Source: Streptomyces diacarni
GTDB lineage: Bacteria; Actinomycetota; Actinomycetes; Streptomycetales; Streptomycetaceae
DNA: 64,000 nt
Assembly: GCF_003323715.1 (NCBI RefSeq)
Contig: NZ_QOIN01000028.1
Coordinates: 248,001-312,000 of the forward strand
Direction: 5' to 3'
In this document: positions 26,499 to 35,552 of the stretch, in pieces
Layout of the letters: every line of letters begins with the position of its first letter
Position numbering within the stretch: the stretch's first letter is position 1
The notes under the pieces: model-generated
The model's input: the letters and a program-made list of their open reading frames with translations, nothing else
Databases searched by the model: none
Told to the model about the DNA's origin: nothing
Made by a program: the position numbers and the translations under genes

Positions 26499-28091
26499 AT
26501 GAACCGTAAAACTCTGGTGCTGCCCGTGCTCGTCGGGCTTCTCGCGCCGGCTCTCGCCGCATGCGGGTCGGAAGAGGGCGGGAGCGCGGACGGCGAACCC
26601 ATCGTCGTCGGCACCACGGACCACTTCGCGGTCAGCAAGGGCGCCCCGGCCCCGTTCGACCCCGCGGCCGCGTACGACGTCGCCGCCTGGAGCGTCATGC
26701 GCAACACCTTCCAGACGCTGCTGCGCCTGCCCCGCACCGGCACCTCGCCCGAGATGGACGCCGCGTCCAAGTGCGGCTTCACCGACGCGCAGAACGAGCA
26801 GTACCGCTGCACCGTGCGCAAGGGCCTGACATTCTCCAACGGTAACGAGCTCGACGCCAAGGACGTCGCGTTCTCCCTCCAGCGGCTCCAGCGCATCAAC
26901 CACAAGGGCGGGCCCGCCGTACTCTTCAGCAACCTCGACCGCGTCGAGGCGCGAGGCAAGCGCGAGGTCGTCTTCCACCTGAAGAACCCCGACGCCACCT
27001 TCCCGTACAAGCTGACCACCCCCGCGGCCGCCATCGTCGACAGCCAGACCTACCCGGCCGACTCCCTGGTCCGCGGCTCCGAACTGACCGGCTCTGGCCC
27101 CTACGCGCTCGACCGCATCAACGCCAAGTCCGCCGTACTCACCAAGAACCCGCACTACAACGGCGACCTGGAGATGCACAACAACAAGATCGAACTGCGC
27201 TTCTTCGACACCTCGCGGTCCATGGAGAGGGCACTCAAGGCCGACAAGATCGACGTGATGGGCCGCACCATCTCGCCCGACCGGGTCAACCAGCTCGAAA
27301 ACGCCCGGGACAAGGGGATCGAACTGGTCGAACAGCCCGGCCAGGAAATCCGCTACCTCGCCTTCGACACCGACGACGACACCGCGGGCAAGAAGGCCGT
27401 CCGCCAGGCCATGGCCCAGCTCGTCGACCGCAAGGAAATCACGCGCGACGCCTACGACCGCAGCGCCGAGGCCCTCTACAGCCTCGTGCCCGCCGGGCTG
27501 ACCGCGCACCGCAACTCGTTCTTCAGCAAGTACGGGGAGCCCAGCAAGGAGAAGGCCGAGCGCATCCTGAGCGGCGCCGGCATCCACAAGCCCGTCGAGC
27601 TGACCCTCAGCTACACCACCGACCACTACGGCGACGCCACCGCCAAGGAGTTCGCCACCCTCAAAAAGCAGCTCAACGACAGCGGCCTGTTCAAGGTGGA
27701 GACCAAGGGCGTCGAGTGGAGCAAGTTCCGCCCCGCGGCCACCAGCGGCAAGTACCAGGTGTGGGGCTACGGCTGGTACCCGGACTTCCCCGACGCCGAC
27801 AATTTCATCGCACCCTTCTTCGAGAAGGACAACTTCCTCGGCTCGCCCTACACCAACCGGAAGATCCGCGACAAGATCGTCCCGCAGACCCGCCGGCAGA
27901 CCGAACGCACCTCGACCACCGAGGCCTTCGGACGCGCGCAGGACATCGTCGCCGAGGACGTGCCCGTCCTGCCGCTGTGGCAGGGCAAGCAGTACCTGGC
28001 GGCGGGCGACGACATCACCGGCGTCGAATGGGCGCTCAGCTCCTCCTCCGTGCTCCAGCTCTGGGAACTGGGCCGCGGCGAGGAAGGCTGA
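26499..28091 (+). CDS. ABC transporter substrate-binding lipoprotein (family 5, oligopeptide type)
   Basis: A 530-residue extracytoplasmic binding protein. MNRKTLVLPVLVGLLAPALA followed by AC is a lipoprotein signal with Cys22 as the lipidation site. The SBP_bac_5 fold is indicated by RKGLTFSNGNELDAKDVAFS (strand/helix typical of DppA/OppA), LTGSGPYALDRINA, KADKIDVMGRTISPDRV and the C-terminal YGWYPDFPDADNFIAP. These proteins deliver peptides or nickel-type ligands to ABC permeases, but no permease or ATPase gene is nearby, so it is an orphan here. Confidence 0.9.
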   Translation: MNRKTLVLPVLVGLLAPALAACGSEEGGSADGEPIVVGTTDHFAVSKGAPAPFDPAAAYDVAAWSVMRNTFQTLLRLPRTGTSPEMDAASKCGFTDAQNEQYRCTVRKGLTFSNGNELDAKDVAFSLQRLQRINHKGGPAVLFSNLDRVEARGKREVVFHLKNPDATFPYKLTTPAAAIVDSQTYPADSLVRGSELTGSGPYALDRINAKSAVLTKNPHYNGDLEMHNNKIELRFFDTSRSMERALKADKIDVMGRTISPDRVNQLENARDKGIELVEQPGQEIRYLAFDTDDDTAGKKAVRQAMAQLVDRKEITRDAYDRSAEALYSLVPAGLTAHRNSFFSKYGEPSKEKAERILSGAGIHKPVELTLSYTTDHYGDATAKEFATLKKQLNDSGLFKVETKGVEWSKFRPAATSGKYQVWGYGWYPDFPDADNFIAPFFEKDNFLGSPYTNRKIRDKIVPQTRRQTERTSTTEAFGRAQDIVAEDVPVLPLWQGKQYLAAGDDITGVEWALSSSSVLQLWELGRGEEG

Positions 28092-28199
28092 CGGCCGGCC
28101 CCGAGGCCCGGGTGGGCGTGGCCGTCGCGACGGGGGAGGGGAAGGGACGACGGCCGCCGCCAAGGGGGAAGGCGACGCCGCCGCCCGAATGCTGAGGCG

Positions 28200-28350
28200 A
28201 CGGCCGCCGGCCGGGACGTCGTGCCGCGAGCGGCTGCCGGCCGGCACGTCGGGCCGGGAGCCTTCCGGTGGAGACGTCGGGCCGGGAGCCGCTCCCCCTG
28301 GAGACACCGGGCTGCGGGGAGACACCGGGCCGCGAACGGCCGCCGGCCCA
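28200..28350. repeat. Imperfect GAGAC-(G/A)-C-CGGGC repeats after the lipoprotein gene
   Basis: The 278-nt spacer before the response regulator contains degenerate direct repeats: GACGTCGTGCCG/GCACGTCGGGCCGGGAGC/GACGTCGGGCCGGGAGC and GGAGACACCGGGC twice. No gene is supported. Confidence 0.4.
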
Positions 28351-28369
28351 CGCCGGCGGCCGCGAGCGG

Positions 28370-29041
28370 CTACGCGGAGCCCGGCCGGACCAGGCCGCTC
28401 TCGTACGCGTACACCGCCGCCTGCACCCGGTCGCGCAGCCCCAGCTTGGTCAGCACGTGGCCGACGTGGGTCTTGACCGTCGTCTCGCTCACGAACAGGT
28501 CGGCGGCGATCTCCGCGTTCGAGAGCCCGCGCGCCACCAGCTTCAACACCTCGACCTCGCGCTCGGTCAGCTGGTGCAGGGTGTCAGGCACCGGCTCCTC
28601 GCCCGAGGGCAGCTTGCCCGCGTACTTGTCCAGCAGCCGCCGCGTGATGCTGGGCGCCAGCATCGCCTCGCCCGCCGCCACCACCCGGATGGCCTGCACC
28701 AGCTCCCCGGCCGGCGCGTCCTTGAGCAGGAACCCGCTCGCGCCGGCCCGCAGCGCCTCCACCACGTACTCGTCCAGGTCGAAGGTGGTGAGCACCAGCA
28801 CCTTGGCCGGGCCGTCCTTGGCCGGGCCCGTGATCCGCCGGGTGGCCTCCACCCCGTCCATCCGCGGCATCCGGATGTCCATCAGCACCACATCGGGCTG
28901 GAGCGCCCGCACCTGATCCAGCGCCTGCAGGCCGTCCCCGGCCTCACCGACCACCGCCAGGTCCTGCTCGGCCTCCAGAATCATCCGGAAGCCGGTGCGC
29001 AGCAGCGGCTGGTCGTCCACCAGCAGTACGCGGATTGCCAC
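28370..29041 (-). CDS. NarL/LuxR-type response regulator (orphan)
   Basis: A 223-residue two-domain regulator. The receiver domain has the acidic pair in VLLVDDQPLL, the phosphoacceptor Asp in VVLMDIRMPRMDGVEA, the Thr in VLTTFDLDEYV and the Lys in GFLLKDAPAGEL. The C-terminal LuxR helix-turn-helix is LTEREVEVLKLVARGLSNAE, then SETTVKTHVGHVLTKL. All phosphorylation residues are present, but no histidine kinase is adjacent on either side, so the partner is unknown. Confidence 0.92.
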   Translation of the reverse strand: MAIRVLLVDDQPLLRTGFRMILEAEQDLAVVGEAGDGLQALDQVRALQPDVVLMDIRMPRMDGVEATRRITGPAKDGPAKVLVLTTFDLDEYVVEALRAGASGFLLKDAPAGELVQAIRVVAAGEAMLAPSITRRLLDKYAGKLPSGEEPVPDTLHQLTEREVEVLKLVARGLSNAEIAADLFVSETTVKTHVGHVLTKLGLRDRVQAAVYAYESGLVRPGSA

Positions 29042-29105
29042 AGGAACTCCTTCGGCGGGGCGGCAGCGGTCGCCCCATTCTCACCCAGGCGCCGGGGCGG
29101 CCCGC

Positions 29106-29978
29106 TCAGTCCCCCGCTTCGGGGGCCGCCACCTCCTCGGCCGCGCGCGGCTCCGGGAGCCGCGGCTGGATCATCAGCGGATACGGCGGGGGAGTGCCCC
29201 CGAACTCCGGGCAGTGCGCCTGGTGGTCGCACCAGCCGCACAGCTTGCCCGGCTTGGGCCGCCAGTCACCCGTCTCCGTCGCCCTGCTGATCGCGTCCCA
29301 CAGCGCCAGCAGCTTGCGTTCCGTGGCCCGCAGGTCGCCCTCCTGCGGGTCGTAGGTGAGCACGTCGCCGCTGCCGAGAAAGACCAGCTGCAGCCTCCGG
29401 GGCAGCACGCCGCGCAGCCGCCACAGCACCAGGGCGTAGAACTTCATCTGGAACAGCGGCCCGTCCGCGTACTCGGGGCGCGGCGCCTTGCCCGTCTTGT
29501 AGTCGACGATGCGCACCTCACCCGTCGGTGCGACATCCACCCGGTCGATGATGCCGCGCAGCCGCAGCCCCGACTCCAGCCGGGCCTCCACGAACAGCTC
29601 CCGCTCGGCGGGCTCCAGCCGGGTGGGATCCTCCAGGGTGAACCACCGCTCGACCAGCTCCTCGGCCTGCGTCAGCCACTGCGCCAGTTGGGCGCCGTCC
29701 TCGGCGAACAGCTCCGCCAGCTCCGGCCGCTTGGCCAGCAGCCGCTCCCACTCGCCGGCCACCAGGCCCCGGGCGCGGCCCGCGCTGCGCTCGGCCGCAG
29801 GCGCGTCGAAGAGTCTTTCCAGCACCGCGTGCACCACCGTGCCGCGGGTGGCGGCGGCGGAGGGTTTCTCCGGCAGTTTGTCGATCACCCGGAAGCGGTA
29901 GAGCAGCGGGCACTGCATGAAGTCCGCTGCCCGGGAGGGCGACAGCGAGGTCGGCGGTGTGGCCGCGCGGGTTTTCAT
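29106..29978 (-). CDS. RecB-family PD-(D/E)XK nuclease with Fe-S cysteines
   Basis: A 290-residue nuclease. The PD-(D/E)XK core is GIIDRVDVAPTGEVRIVDYKTGK, shown here as IIDRVD and VDYKTGK; the His of TVVHAVLERLF and the Q of FQMKFYALVLW complete the Cas4/AddB/RecB-like arrangement. Cysteines at MQCPLLYRF and CGWCDHQAHC (Cx2Cx5C) fit a 4Fe-4S cluster as in AddB and Cas4. It probably processes DNA ends in repair. The start ATG 29978 is preceded at 8 nt by the -10 of a PafBC-type promoter, which implies a leaderless, damage-inducible mRNA. Confidence 0.9.
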   Translation of the reverse strand: MKTRAATPPTSLSPSRAADFMQCPLLYRFRVIDKLPEKPSAAATRGTVVHAVLERLFDAPAAERSAGRARGLVAGEWERLLAKRPELAELFAEDGAQLAQWLTQAEELVERWFTLEDPTRLEPAERELFVEARLESGLRLRGIIDRVDVAPTGEVRIVDYKTGKAPRPEYADGPLFQMKFYALVLWRLRGVLPRRLQLVFLGSGDVLTYDPQEGDLRATERKLLALWDAISRATETGDWRPKPGKLCGWCDHQAHCPEFGGTPPPYPLMIQPRLPEPRAAEEVAAPEAGD

Positions 29979-29986
29979 GGGATAAG

Positions 29987-30009
29987 ACCCTAAGGCCCAC
30001 CACTGACAG
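29987..30009 (-). promoter_or_regulatory. PafBC/RecA-NDp type promoter for the RecB-family nuclease
   Basis: On the minus strand: CTGTCAGTG, 8 nt, TAGGGT. Only the first base differs from TTGTCRGTG-N8-TANNNT. The -10 ends 8 nt before the ATG at 29978. Confidence 0.8.
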
Positions 30010-30112
30010 CGGACACTTACCATCGACGGCAGACCCCTCGCACCGTACGGCAGGCCGATCCGGCAGGCGGCGCGGAGCGGCGGGACGCGAGGGAAGCAGC
30101 AGAGGGGAACCC

Positions 30113-31393
30113 GTGGCGGACGAGGACAACGACGGGAAGCCGCCGGCCGGTGGCTCCGGCCAGGGGACCGGCCATGGTGGGCCGTCCTCCCGCAAGCCGA
30201 CCCCCGGCAGACCCGCCCGCCCGAACCCGCCTGGCGGCGGCATCCTGATGGGACGCCCGTTCGGCGTCCCGGTCTACGTCGCGCCCTCCTGGTTCCTGGT
30301 GGCCGCGCTCATCACCTGGGTCTTCGGCGGCCAGCTCGAACGGGTCCTGCCCGAGCTGGGCGGCCTGCGCTATCTGATCGCGCTGTTCTTCGCCGTGGCC
30401 TTCTACGCCTCTGTGCTGGTCCACGAGCTCGCCCACACGGTCGCCGCGCTCCGCTTCAAGCTGCCGGTGCGCCGCATCCAGCTGCAGTTCTTCGGAGGCG
30501 TCTCCGAGATCGAGAAGGAGTCGGAGACGCCGGGGCGCGAGTTCGTCCTGGCGTTCGTGGGGCCGCTCTTCTCGCTGGTGCTGGCCGGCGTGTTCTACGT
30601 CGCGATGCGCGCCGTGGAGCCGGGCACCGTCCCCGGCGTCCTGCTGGCCGGGCTGATGGTCTCCAACCTGCTCGTGGCCGTCTTCAACCTGCTGCCCGGG
30701 CTGCCGCTGGACGGCGGCAGGATGCTGCGCGCCGTCGTGTGGAAGATCAGCGGCAAGCCCATGACGGGCACGGTCGCCGCCGCCTGGGTGGGCCGGGCGC
30801 TGGCCGTGGCCGTGCTGATCGGGCTTCCGCTGGCCACCCACGCGGGCGGGCTCGCCAGGGGCGGCGTCAGCGGTATGGACTCGCTGACCGACGCGCTGCT
30901 CGCCGCGATCCTGGCGGCCATCATCTGGACCGGCGCGGGCAACAGCCTGCGGATGGCCCGGTTGCGCGAGCGCCTTCCCGAGCTGCGCGCCCGCACGCTG
31001 ACCCGCCGAGCCGTGCCCGTGGAGACCGACACCCCGCTGTCCGAGGCCCTGCGCCGCGCCAACTCCGCCGGGGCCCGTGCGCTGGTCGTCGTCGACGGCA
31101 AGGGCGATCCGCTCTCCCTCGTACGGGAGGCCGCCATCGCCTCCGTCCCCGAGCACCGGCGCCCCTGGGTGGCCGTCAGTACACTCGCGCAGGATCTCAA
31201 GGAGGGCATGCGCGTTCCCGCGGAGCTGGCCGGGGAGGACCTGCTGGAGTGGCTGCGTGCCACTCCGGCGACCGAGTACCTGGTCGTGGAGGACACCGGT
31301 GAGATCTACGGGGTGCTGTCCACCGGGGACGTCGAGCGGGCGTTCGTCGCGGCCATGTCGAACCGCGCCGACCGGCGGGGCGCCCGTACCTGA
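30113..31393 (+). CDS. Site-2 protease family (M50) metalloprotease with CBS domains
   Basis: A 426-residue membrane protein from GTG 30113 (VADEDNDG), with an AGGGGA Shine-Dalgarno. After a Pro/Gly-rich cytoplasmic N-terminus come several membrane helices. The zinc site is VLVHELAHTVAALRF (HExxH, about residues 104-108) plus the third ligand in NLLPGLPLDGGRM (about 200). The C-terminal half (about 290-420) contains CBS-domain sequence, e.g. LVVVDGKGDPLSLV and YLVVEDTGEIYGVLSTGDVE. The family cleaves proteins inside membranes; CBS regions often sense adenine nucleotides. Substrate unknown. Confidence 0.9.
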   Translation: MADEDNDGKPPAGGSGQGTGHGGPSSRKPTPGRPARPNPPGGGILMGRPFGVPVYVAPSWFLVAALITWVFGGQLERVLPELGGLRYLIALFFAVAFYASVLVHELAHTVAALRFKLPVRRIQLQFFGGVSEIEKESETPGREFVLAFVGPLFSLVLAGVFYVAMRAVEPGTVPGVLLAGLMVSNLLVAVFNLLPGLPLDGGRMLRAVVWKISGKPMTGTVAAAWVGRALAVAVLIGLPLATHAGGLARGGVSGMDSLTDALLAAILAAIIWTGAGNSLRMARLRERLPELRARTLTRRAVPVETDTPLSEALRRANSAGARALVVVDGKGDPLSLVREAAIASVPEHRRPWVAVSTLAQDLKEGMRVPAELAGEDLLEWLRATPATEYLVVEDTGEIYGVLSTGDVERAFVAAMSNRADRRGART

Positions 31394-31547
31394 GCCCGTC
31401 CGGGCCGAGGGGAACTGGTCGCCGGGGCGAGGCGCCCGAGCCCCTCGGGGCCGAGGGATGCCGGGCGGCGGCGGGCCGCCGGGGTCCCGGAGCTGGTGGC
31501 GGCCCGTGCCCGGGTGGCCCAGCGCACGGCGGCAGGCCGGGACCGGC

Positions 31548-31553
31548 TAGGCT
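31548..31553 (+). promoter_or_regulatory. Predicted -10 (TAGGCT) of trmI, leaderless
   Basis: TAGGCT lies 6 nt before the ATG at 31560; no Shine-Dalgarno. Confidence 0.5.
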
Positions 31554-31559
31554 GTCGGC

Positions 31560-32468
31560 ATGTCCGAACCGACCGGTGCCGCCCGCCGTCGCGGGCCCTT
31601 CAAGGTCGGGGACCAGGTCCAGCTCACCGACCCCAAGGGCCGCCACTACACGATCACCCTCGAAGAGGGGAAGAGCTTCCACACCCACAAGGGAGCCTTC
31701 CCCCACGACGAGCTGATCGGTGTGCCCGAGGGGAGTGTCGTCCGTACCACCGGAAACGTCGCCTACCTCGCGCTGCGTCCCCTGCTCCCCGACTATGTCC
31801 TGTCCATGCCACGGGGGGCCGCCGTCGTCTACCCGAAGGACGCGGGCCAGGTGCTCGCCATGGCCGACATCTTCCCCGGCGCACGCGTCGTCGAGGCAGG
31901 CGTCGGCTCAGGCTCCCTGTCCACCTTCCTGCTCCGCGCCATCGGCGACCAGGGCATGCTCCACTCCTACGAGCGCCGCGCCGACTTCGCCGCCATCGCC
32001 CAGCAGAACGTGGAGCGCTACTTCGGCAGCCCCCACCCCGCCTGGACCCTGACCGTCGGCGACCTCCAGGACAACCTGTCCGACCCCGACGTCGACCGCG
32101 TCATCCTCGACATGCTCGCCCCCTGGGAGTGCCTGGAGGCCGTCTCCAAGGCGCTGGTGCCCGGCGGCATCCTGTGCGCCTACGTCGCCACCACGACACA
32201 GATGGCCCGCATGGTCGAGTCGGTCCGCGAGTTCGGCACGTTCAACGAGCCGCAGGCCTGGGAGACCATGGTCCGCAACTGGCACGTCGAGGGCCTCGCC
32301 GTCCGCCCCGACCACCGCATGATCGGCCACACCGGTTTCCTGCTGACCGCCCGCCGCCTCGCCGACGGCGTCGAGCCCCCGCTGCGCCGCCGCCGCCCCG
32401 CCAAGGGCGCCTACGGCGAGGACTACACGGGCCCCGGCAGCCAGTCCGGCGGCCGCGCCTCCTCCTGA
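31560..32468 (+). CDS. trmI: tRNA (adenine-58-N1)-methyltransferase
   Basis: A 302-residue SAM-dependent enzyme that methylates A58 in the T-loop of tRNAs as a homotetramer. The N-terminal beta-rich domain (about 1-75) precedes a Rossmann-type domain with RVVEAGVGSGSLSTFLLRAI (SAM motif I), LHSYERRADFAAIAQQN (acidic loop) and VDRVILDMLAPWE (motif IV). The tail is Arg/Gly/Ser-rich. Closest to the actinobacterial TrmI type. Cytosolic. Confidence 0.94.
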   Translation: MSEPTGAARRRGPFKVGDQVQLTDPKGRHYTITLEEGKSFHTHKGAFPHDELIGVPEGSVVRTTGNVAYLALRPLLPDYVLSMPRGAAVVYPKDAGQVLAMADIFPGARVVEAGVGSGSLSTFLLRAIGDQGMLHSYERRADFAAIAQQNVERYFGSPHPAWTLTVGDLQDNLSDPDVDRVILDMLAPWECLEAVSKALVPGGILCAYVATTTQMARMVESVREFGTFNEPQAWETMVRNWHVEGLAVRPDHRMIGHTGFLLTARRLADGVEPPLRRRRPAKGAYGEDYTGPGSQSGGRASS

Positions 32469-32704
32469 AGCCCCGGCCCGGCCCACGACGGGCCTCCCAC
32501 GACACGCCCACTGCCCCGCACCCGCCGCGAAACCGGGTGCGGGGCAGTCGCGTTGGGGCGCGGCAACGATCGGAAGGGGACCCGGACGTTCCGTGCGGGT
32601 GTGACCTGTGGCACCATGCGAGGCACCTCCTCCTCGCACCAGCTCCGCACTCCTCGCCGCTCCACACCGCACCCGTCGTCGCCCGCACACAGGAGTCACC
32701 CCGC

Positions 32705-33274
32705 GTGACGGAACTGCCGCACACCCGCTCCCGCACGGCTCACTGGCTCGCCACCGCCGCCGCCCTCGCCGCGGTCCTCGGGGCCACCGCGCTCCTCCAG
32801 CCGGCCACCGCCACCCCGGCTCCCTCCTCTTCCTCTTCCGGCGGCTCCTCCGCCCCGGCGCCCGATCCGGACCAGGCCCGCTACCCCCTCGACTGCGGGC
32901 GGGGCGGCTCGGGGACCGACGTACTCGATGCGGCGGGCGCCGACTTCGACGGGGACGGCACCGACGAGACCGTCGCCGTCGTCCGCTGCCGCGCCCACGG
33001 CGGCACCCCGCCCAGCGCCGTCTTCGTCCTCGCCCGGGCCGCCGACGGGGGCGCGCCCCGGGTCGTCGCCACCCTCGTCGAGCAGAAGGAAGGGATGTCG
33101 GTCGACGATGTGGCCGTCCGTGACGCCGGCATCTCCGCCACTCTCCTCGGCTACTCCTCCTCCGACGTGCCCCGCTGCTGTCCCGACAAGCGCCGCAAGG
33201 TCAAGTGGGAATGGCGCGAGGGGAAGTTCGTCCTGCGCGCCGCGCCGGTCGCGGGCGGCGGACTCAGCGTCTGA
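32705..33274 (+). CDS. Putative secreted protein, conserved in Streptomyces
   Basis: A 189-residue protein from GTG 32705, with AGGAG at 32690-32694. A Sec-type signal is visible: basic TELPHTRSRTAHW, then the hydrophobic LATAAALAAVLGATALL and a likely cleavage after ATA. A Ser/Pro linker follows, then a domain with ADFDGDGTDETVAVVRC, a DxDxDG calcium-loop-like motif seen in FG-GAP/VCBS-type proteins, and several cysteines (YPLDCG, VRCR, PRCCPDK) that could form disulfides. Function unknown. The 285 nt after it (33275-33559) hold no gene and must include the arc promoter. Confidence 0.7.
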   Translation: MTELPHTRSRTAHWLATAAALAAVLGATALLQPATATPAPSSSSSGGSSAPAPDPDQARYPLDCGRGGSGTDVLDAAGADFDGDGTDETVAVVRCRAHGGTPPSAVFVLARAADGGAPRVVATLVEQKEGMSVDDVAVRDAGISATLLGYSSSDVPRCCPDKRRKVKWEWREGKFVLRAAPVAGGGLSV

Positions 33275-33559
33275 GCCGGCGCTCGCGGCCGCCCGCGGTC
33301 CGCGGGGCCGGCGCCGCGCCGAACCGCCCGCCGAAGGCGCCGGGTGGCGAAACAGGGCCGCCCTTGAAGGGTGTTGAACATCTCGCCGTCGCAACCGGTC
33401 GCTTTCAGATGGTTGTGGATGGGTATTCCCAGTGCTGAGGGGAGTGCGCAAGGGTGAAGATCGGACACACCCCGACCGTCTTTGTGATCTAGGGGTTTCA
33501 ACCCGCACCGGTCCAGGTAGGGTCGAAGCGTCCAGCTCCCCCTGGAGGAGGTGAGGACC

Positions 33560-35323
33560 GTGGCAGCCCACGACGACGACACCAACCGCGGCATCCGGCC
33601 CGGTCGGGGCGACGACCCGTCCGGCCAGATCGCCTACCTTGAGCAGGAGATCGCCGTCCTGCGCCGCAAGCTCGCCGACTCTCCGCGCCACACTCGTATT
33701 CTCGAGGAGCGGATCGTCGAGCTGCAGACCAACCTGGCCGGCGTGTCCGCCCAGAACGAGCGCCTGTCGAACACGCTCCGTGAGGCGCGCGACCAGATCG
33801 TGGCCCTCAAGGAAGAGGTCGACAGGCTCGCCCAGCCGCCGTCCGGCTTCGGGGTCTTCCTGCAGGCCAACGAGGACGACACGGCCGACATCTTCACCGG
33901 CGGACGCAAGCTGCGGGTGAACGTCAGTCCGAACGTGGAGCTCAAGGAGCTCGAGCGTGGCCAGGAGGTCATGCTCAACGAAGCGCTCAACGTGGTCGAG
34001 GCCATGGAGTTCGAGCGCGCGGGAGACATCGTCACCCTCAAGGAAGTGCTGGACGACGGGGAGCGCGCGCTCGTCGTCGGCCACACGGACGAGGAGCGCG
34101 TGGTGCGGCTCGCCGAGCCGCTGCTGAGCGCCACCCTGCGGGCCGGGGACGCCCTCCTGCTGGAGAGCCGCTCGGGCTACGTCTACGAGGTCGTGCCCAA
34201 GAGCGAGGTCGAGGAGCTCGTCCTCGAAGAGGTCCCCGACATCGACTACACCAAGATCGGCGGCCTCGGCGGCCAGATCGAGCAGATCAGGGACGCCGTC
34301 GAGCTGCCCTACCTCTACCCCGACCTCTTCCGTGAGCACCAACTGCGCCCGCCCAAGGGCGTGCTGCTCTACGGCCCGCCGGGATGCGGCAAGACGCTGA
34401 TCGCCAAGGCGGTGGCCAACTCGCTGGCCAAGAAGGTCGCCGAGGTGACGGGCAAGCCGCAGGGCAAGAGCTACTTCCTCAACATCAAGGGCCCCGAGCT
34501 GCTGAACAAGTACGTCGGCGAGACGGAGCGGCACATCCGCCTCGTCTTCCAGCGGGCGCGCGAGAAGGCCAGCGAGGGCACGCCCGTCATCGTCTTCTTC
34601 GACGAGATGGACTCCCTCTTCCGCACGCGCGGCTCGGGCGTCAGCTCGGACGTGGAGAACACCATCGTCCCGCAGCTGCTCTCCGAGATCGACGGCGTGG
34701 AGGGCCTGGAGAACGTCATCGTCATCGGCGCCTCGAACCGCGAGGACATGATCGACCCGGCGATCCTGCGCCCGGGACGCCTCGATGTGAAGATCAAGAT
34801 CGAGCGCCCCGACGCCGAGGCCGCCAAGGACATCTTCTCCAAGTACCTGACATCCACGCTGCCGCTGCACGCGGACGACGTGGCCGAGCACGGCGGCAAC
34901 CTGGACGCCGCCAGCGACGCCATGATCCAGTCGGTCGTGGAGCAGATGTACGCGGAGTCCGAGGAGAACCGCTTCCTGGAGGTCACCTACGCCAACGGTG
35001 ACAAGGAAGTGCTCTACTTCAAGGACTTCAACTCCGGCGCCATGATCGAGAACATCGTCGGCCGCGCCAAGAAGATGGCCATCAAGGCCTACCTCGACCA
35101 CAACCAGAAGGGTCTGCGCGTCTCCCACCTGCTGTCCGCCTGCGTGGACGAGTTCAAGGAGAACGAGGACCTGCCCAACACCACCAACCCGGACGACTGG
35201 GCCCGCATCTCCGGTAAGAAGGGCGAGCGGATCGTCTACATCCGCACCCTGGTCACCGGCAAGCAGGGAGCGGACACCGGCCGGTCCATCGACACCGTCG
35301 CCAACACCGGTCAGTACCTGTAA
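33560..35323 (+). CDS. arc: Proteasome-associated AAA ATPase (ARC/Mpa)
   Basis: A 587-residue hexameric unfoldase that binds pupylated proteins and feeds them to the 20S proteasome. Start is GTG 33560, with GGAGGAG 9 nt upstream (GTG 33551 would overlap it). Order: N-terminal coiled coil that binds Pup (about 20-80, [17 protein letters not shown]), tandem OB domains (about 85-230), AAA module with Walker A GPPGCGKT (about 272-279) and Walker [10 protein letters not shown], arginine-finger region, and the C-terminal GQYL that docks on the alpha ring. Heads the arc-dop-pup-prcBA order. Confidence 0.96.
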   Translation: MAAHDDDTNRGIRPGRGDDPSGQIAYLEQEIAVLRRKLADSPRHTRILEERIVELQTNLAGVSAQNERLSNTLREARDQIVALKEEVDRLAQPPSGFGVFLQANEDDTADIFTGGRKLRVNVSPNVELKELERGQEVMLNEALNVVEAMEFERAGDIVTLKEVLDDGERALVVGHTDEERVVRLAEPLLSATLRAGDALLLESRSGYVYEVVPKSEVEELVLEEVPDIDYTKIGGLGGQIEQIRDAVELPYLYPDLFREHQLRPPKGVLLYGPPGCGKTLIAKAVANSLAKKVAEVTGKPQGKSYFLNIKGPELLNKYVGETERHIRLVFQRAREKASEGTPVIVFFDEMDSLFRTRGSGVSSDVENTIVPQLLSEIDGVEGLENVIVIGASNREDMIDPAILRPGRLDVKIKIERPDAEAAKDIFSKYLTSTLPLHADDVAEHGGNLDAASDAMIQSVVEQMYAESEENRFLEVTYANGDKEVLYFKDFNSGAMIENIVGRAKKMAIKAYLDHNQKGLRVSHLLSACVDEFKENEDLPNTTNPDDWARISGKKGERIVYIRTLVTGKQGADTGRSIDTVANTGQYL

Positions 35324-35334
35324 AGAGGACCAGT

Positions 35335-35370
35335 CCGGCTGCGGGTTCCCGACGGGGTACCCGCAGCCGG
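35335..35370 (+). terminator. Terminator after arc
   Basis: A 12-bp perfect stem (CCGGCTGCGGGT with ACCCGCAGCCGG) closes a 12-nt loop, 12 nt after the arc stop. It separates arc from dop transcription, at least in part. Confidence 0.75.
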
Positions 35371-35552
35371 ATCGTTTCCCGGGGCGCCAAGGAAGTCCGC
35401 CCGGTGATCTGCCGCACCCGGCCCGCGCGTCATAGGCTCGTCACCACCGCCGAGACGCGCAGCGGGCGGGAGGGGGCCGCACGCGGAAAGGACGCGCAGC
35501 GGGACTTGAACGGCGGTCCACCGGCGGACCGCCGTCAGGCAAGGAGGGCAGC

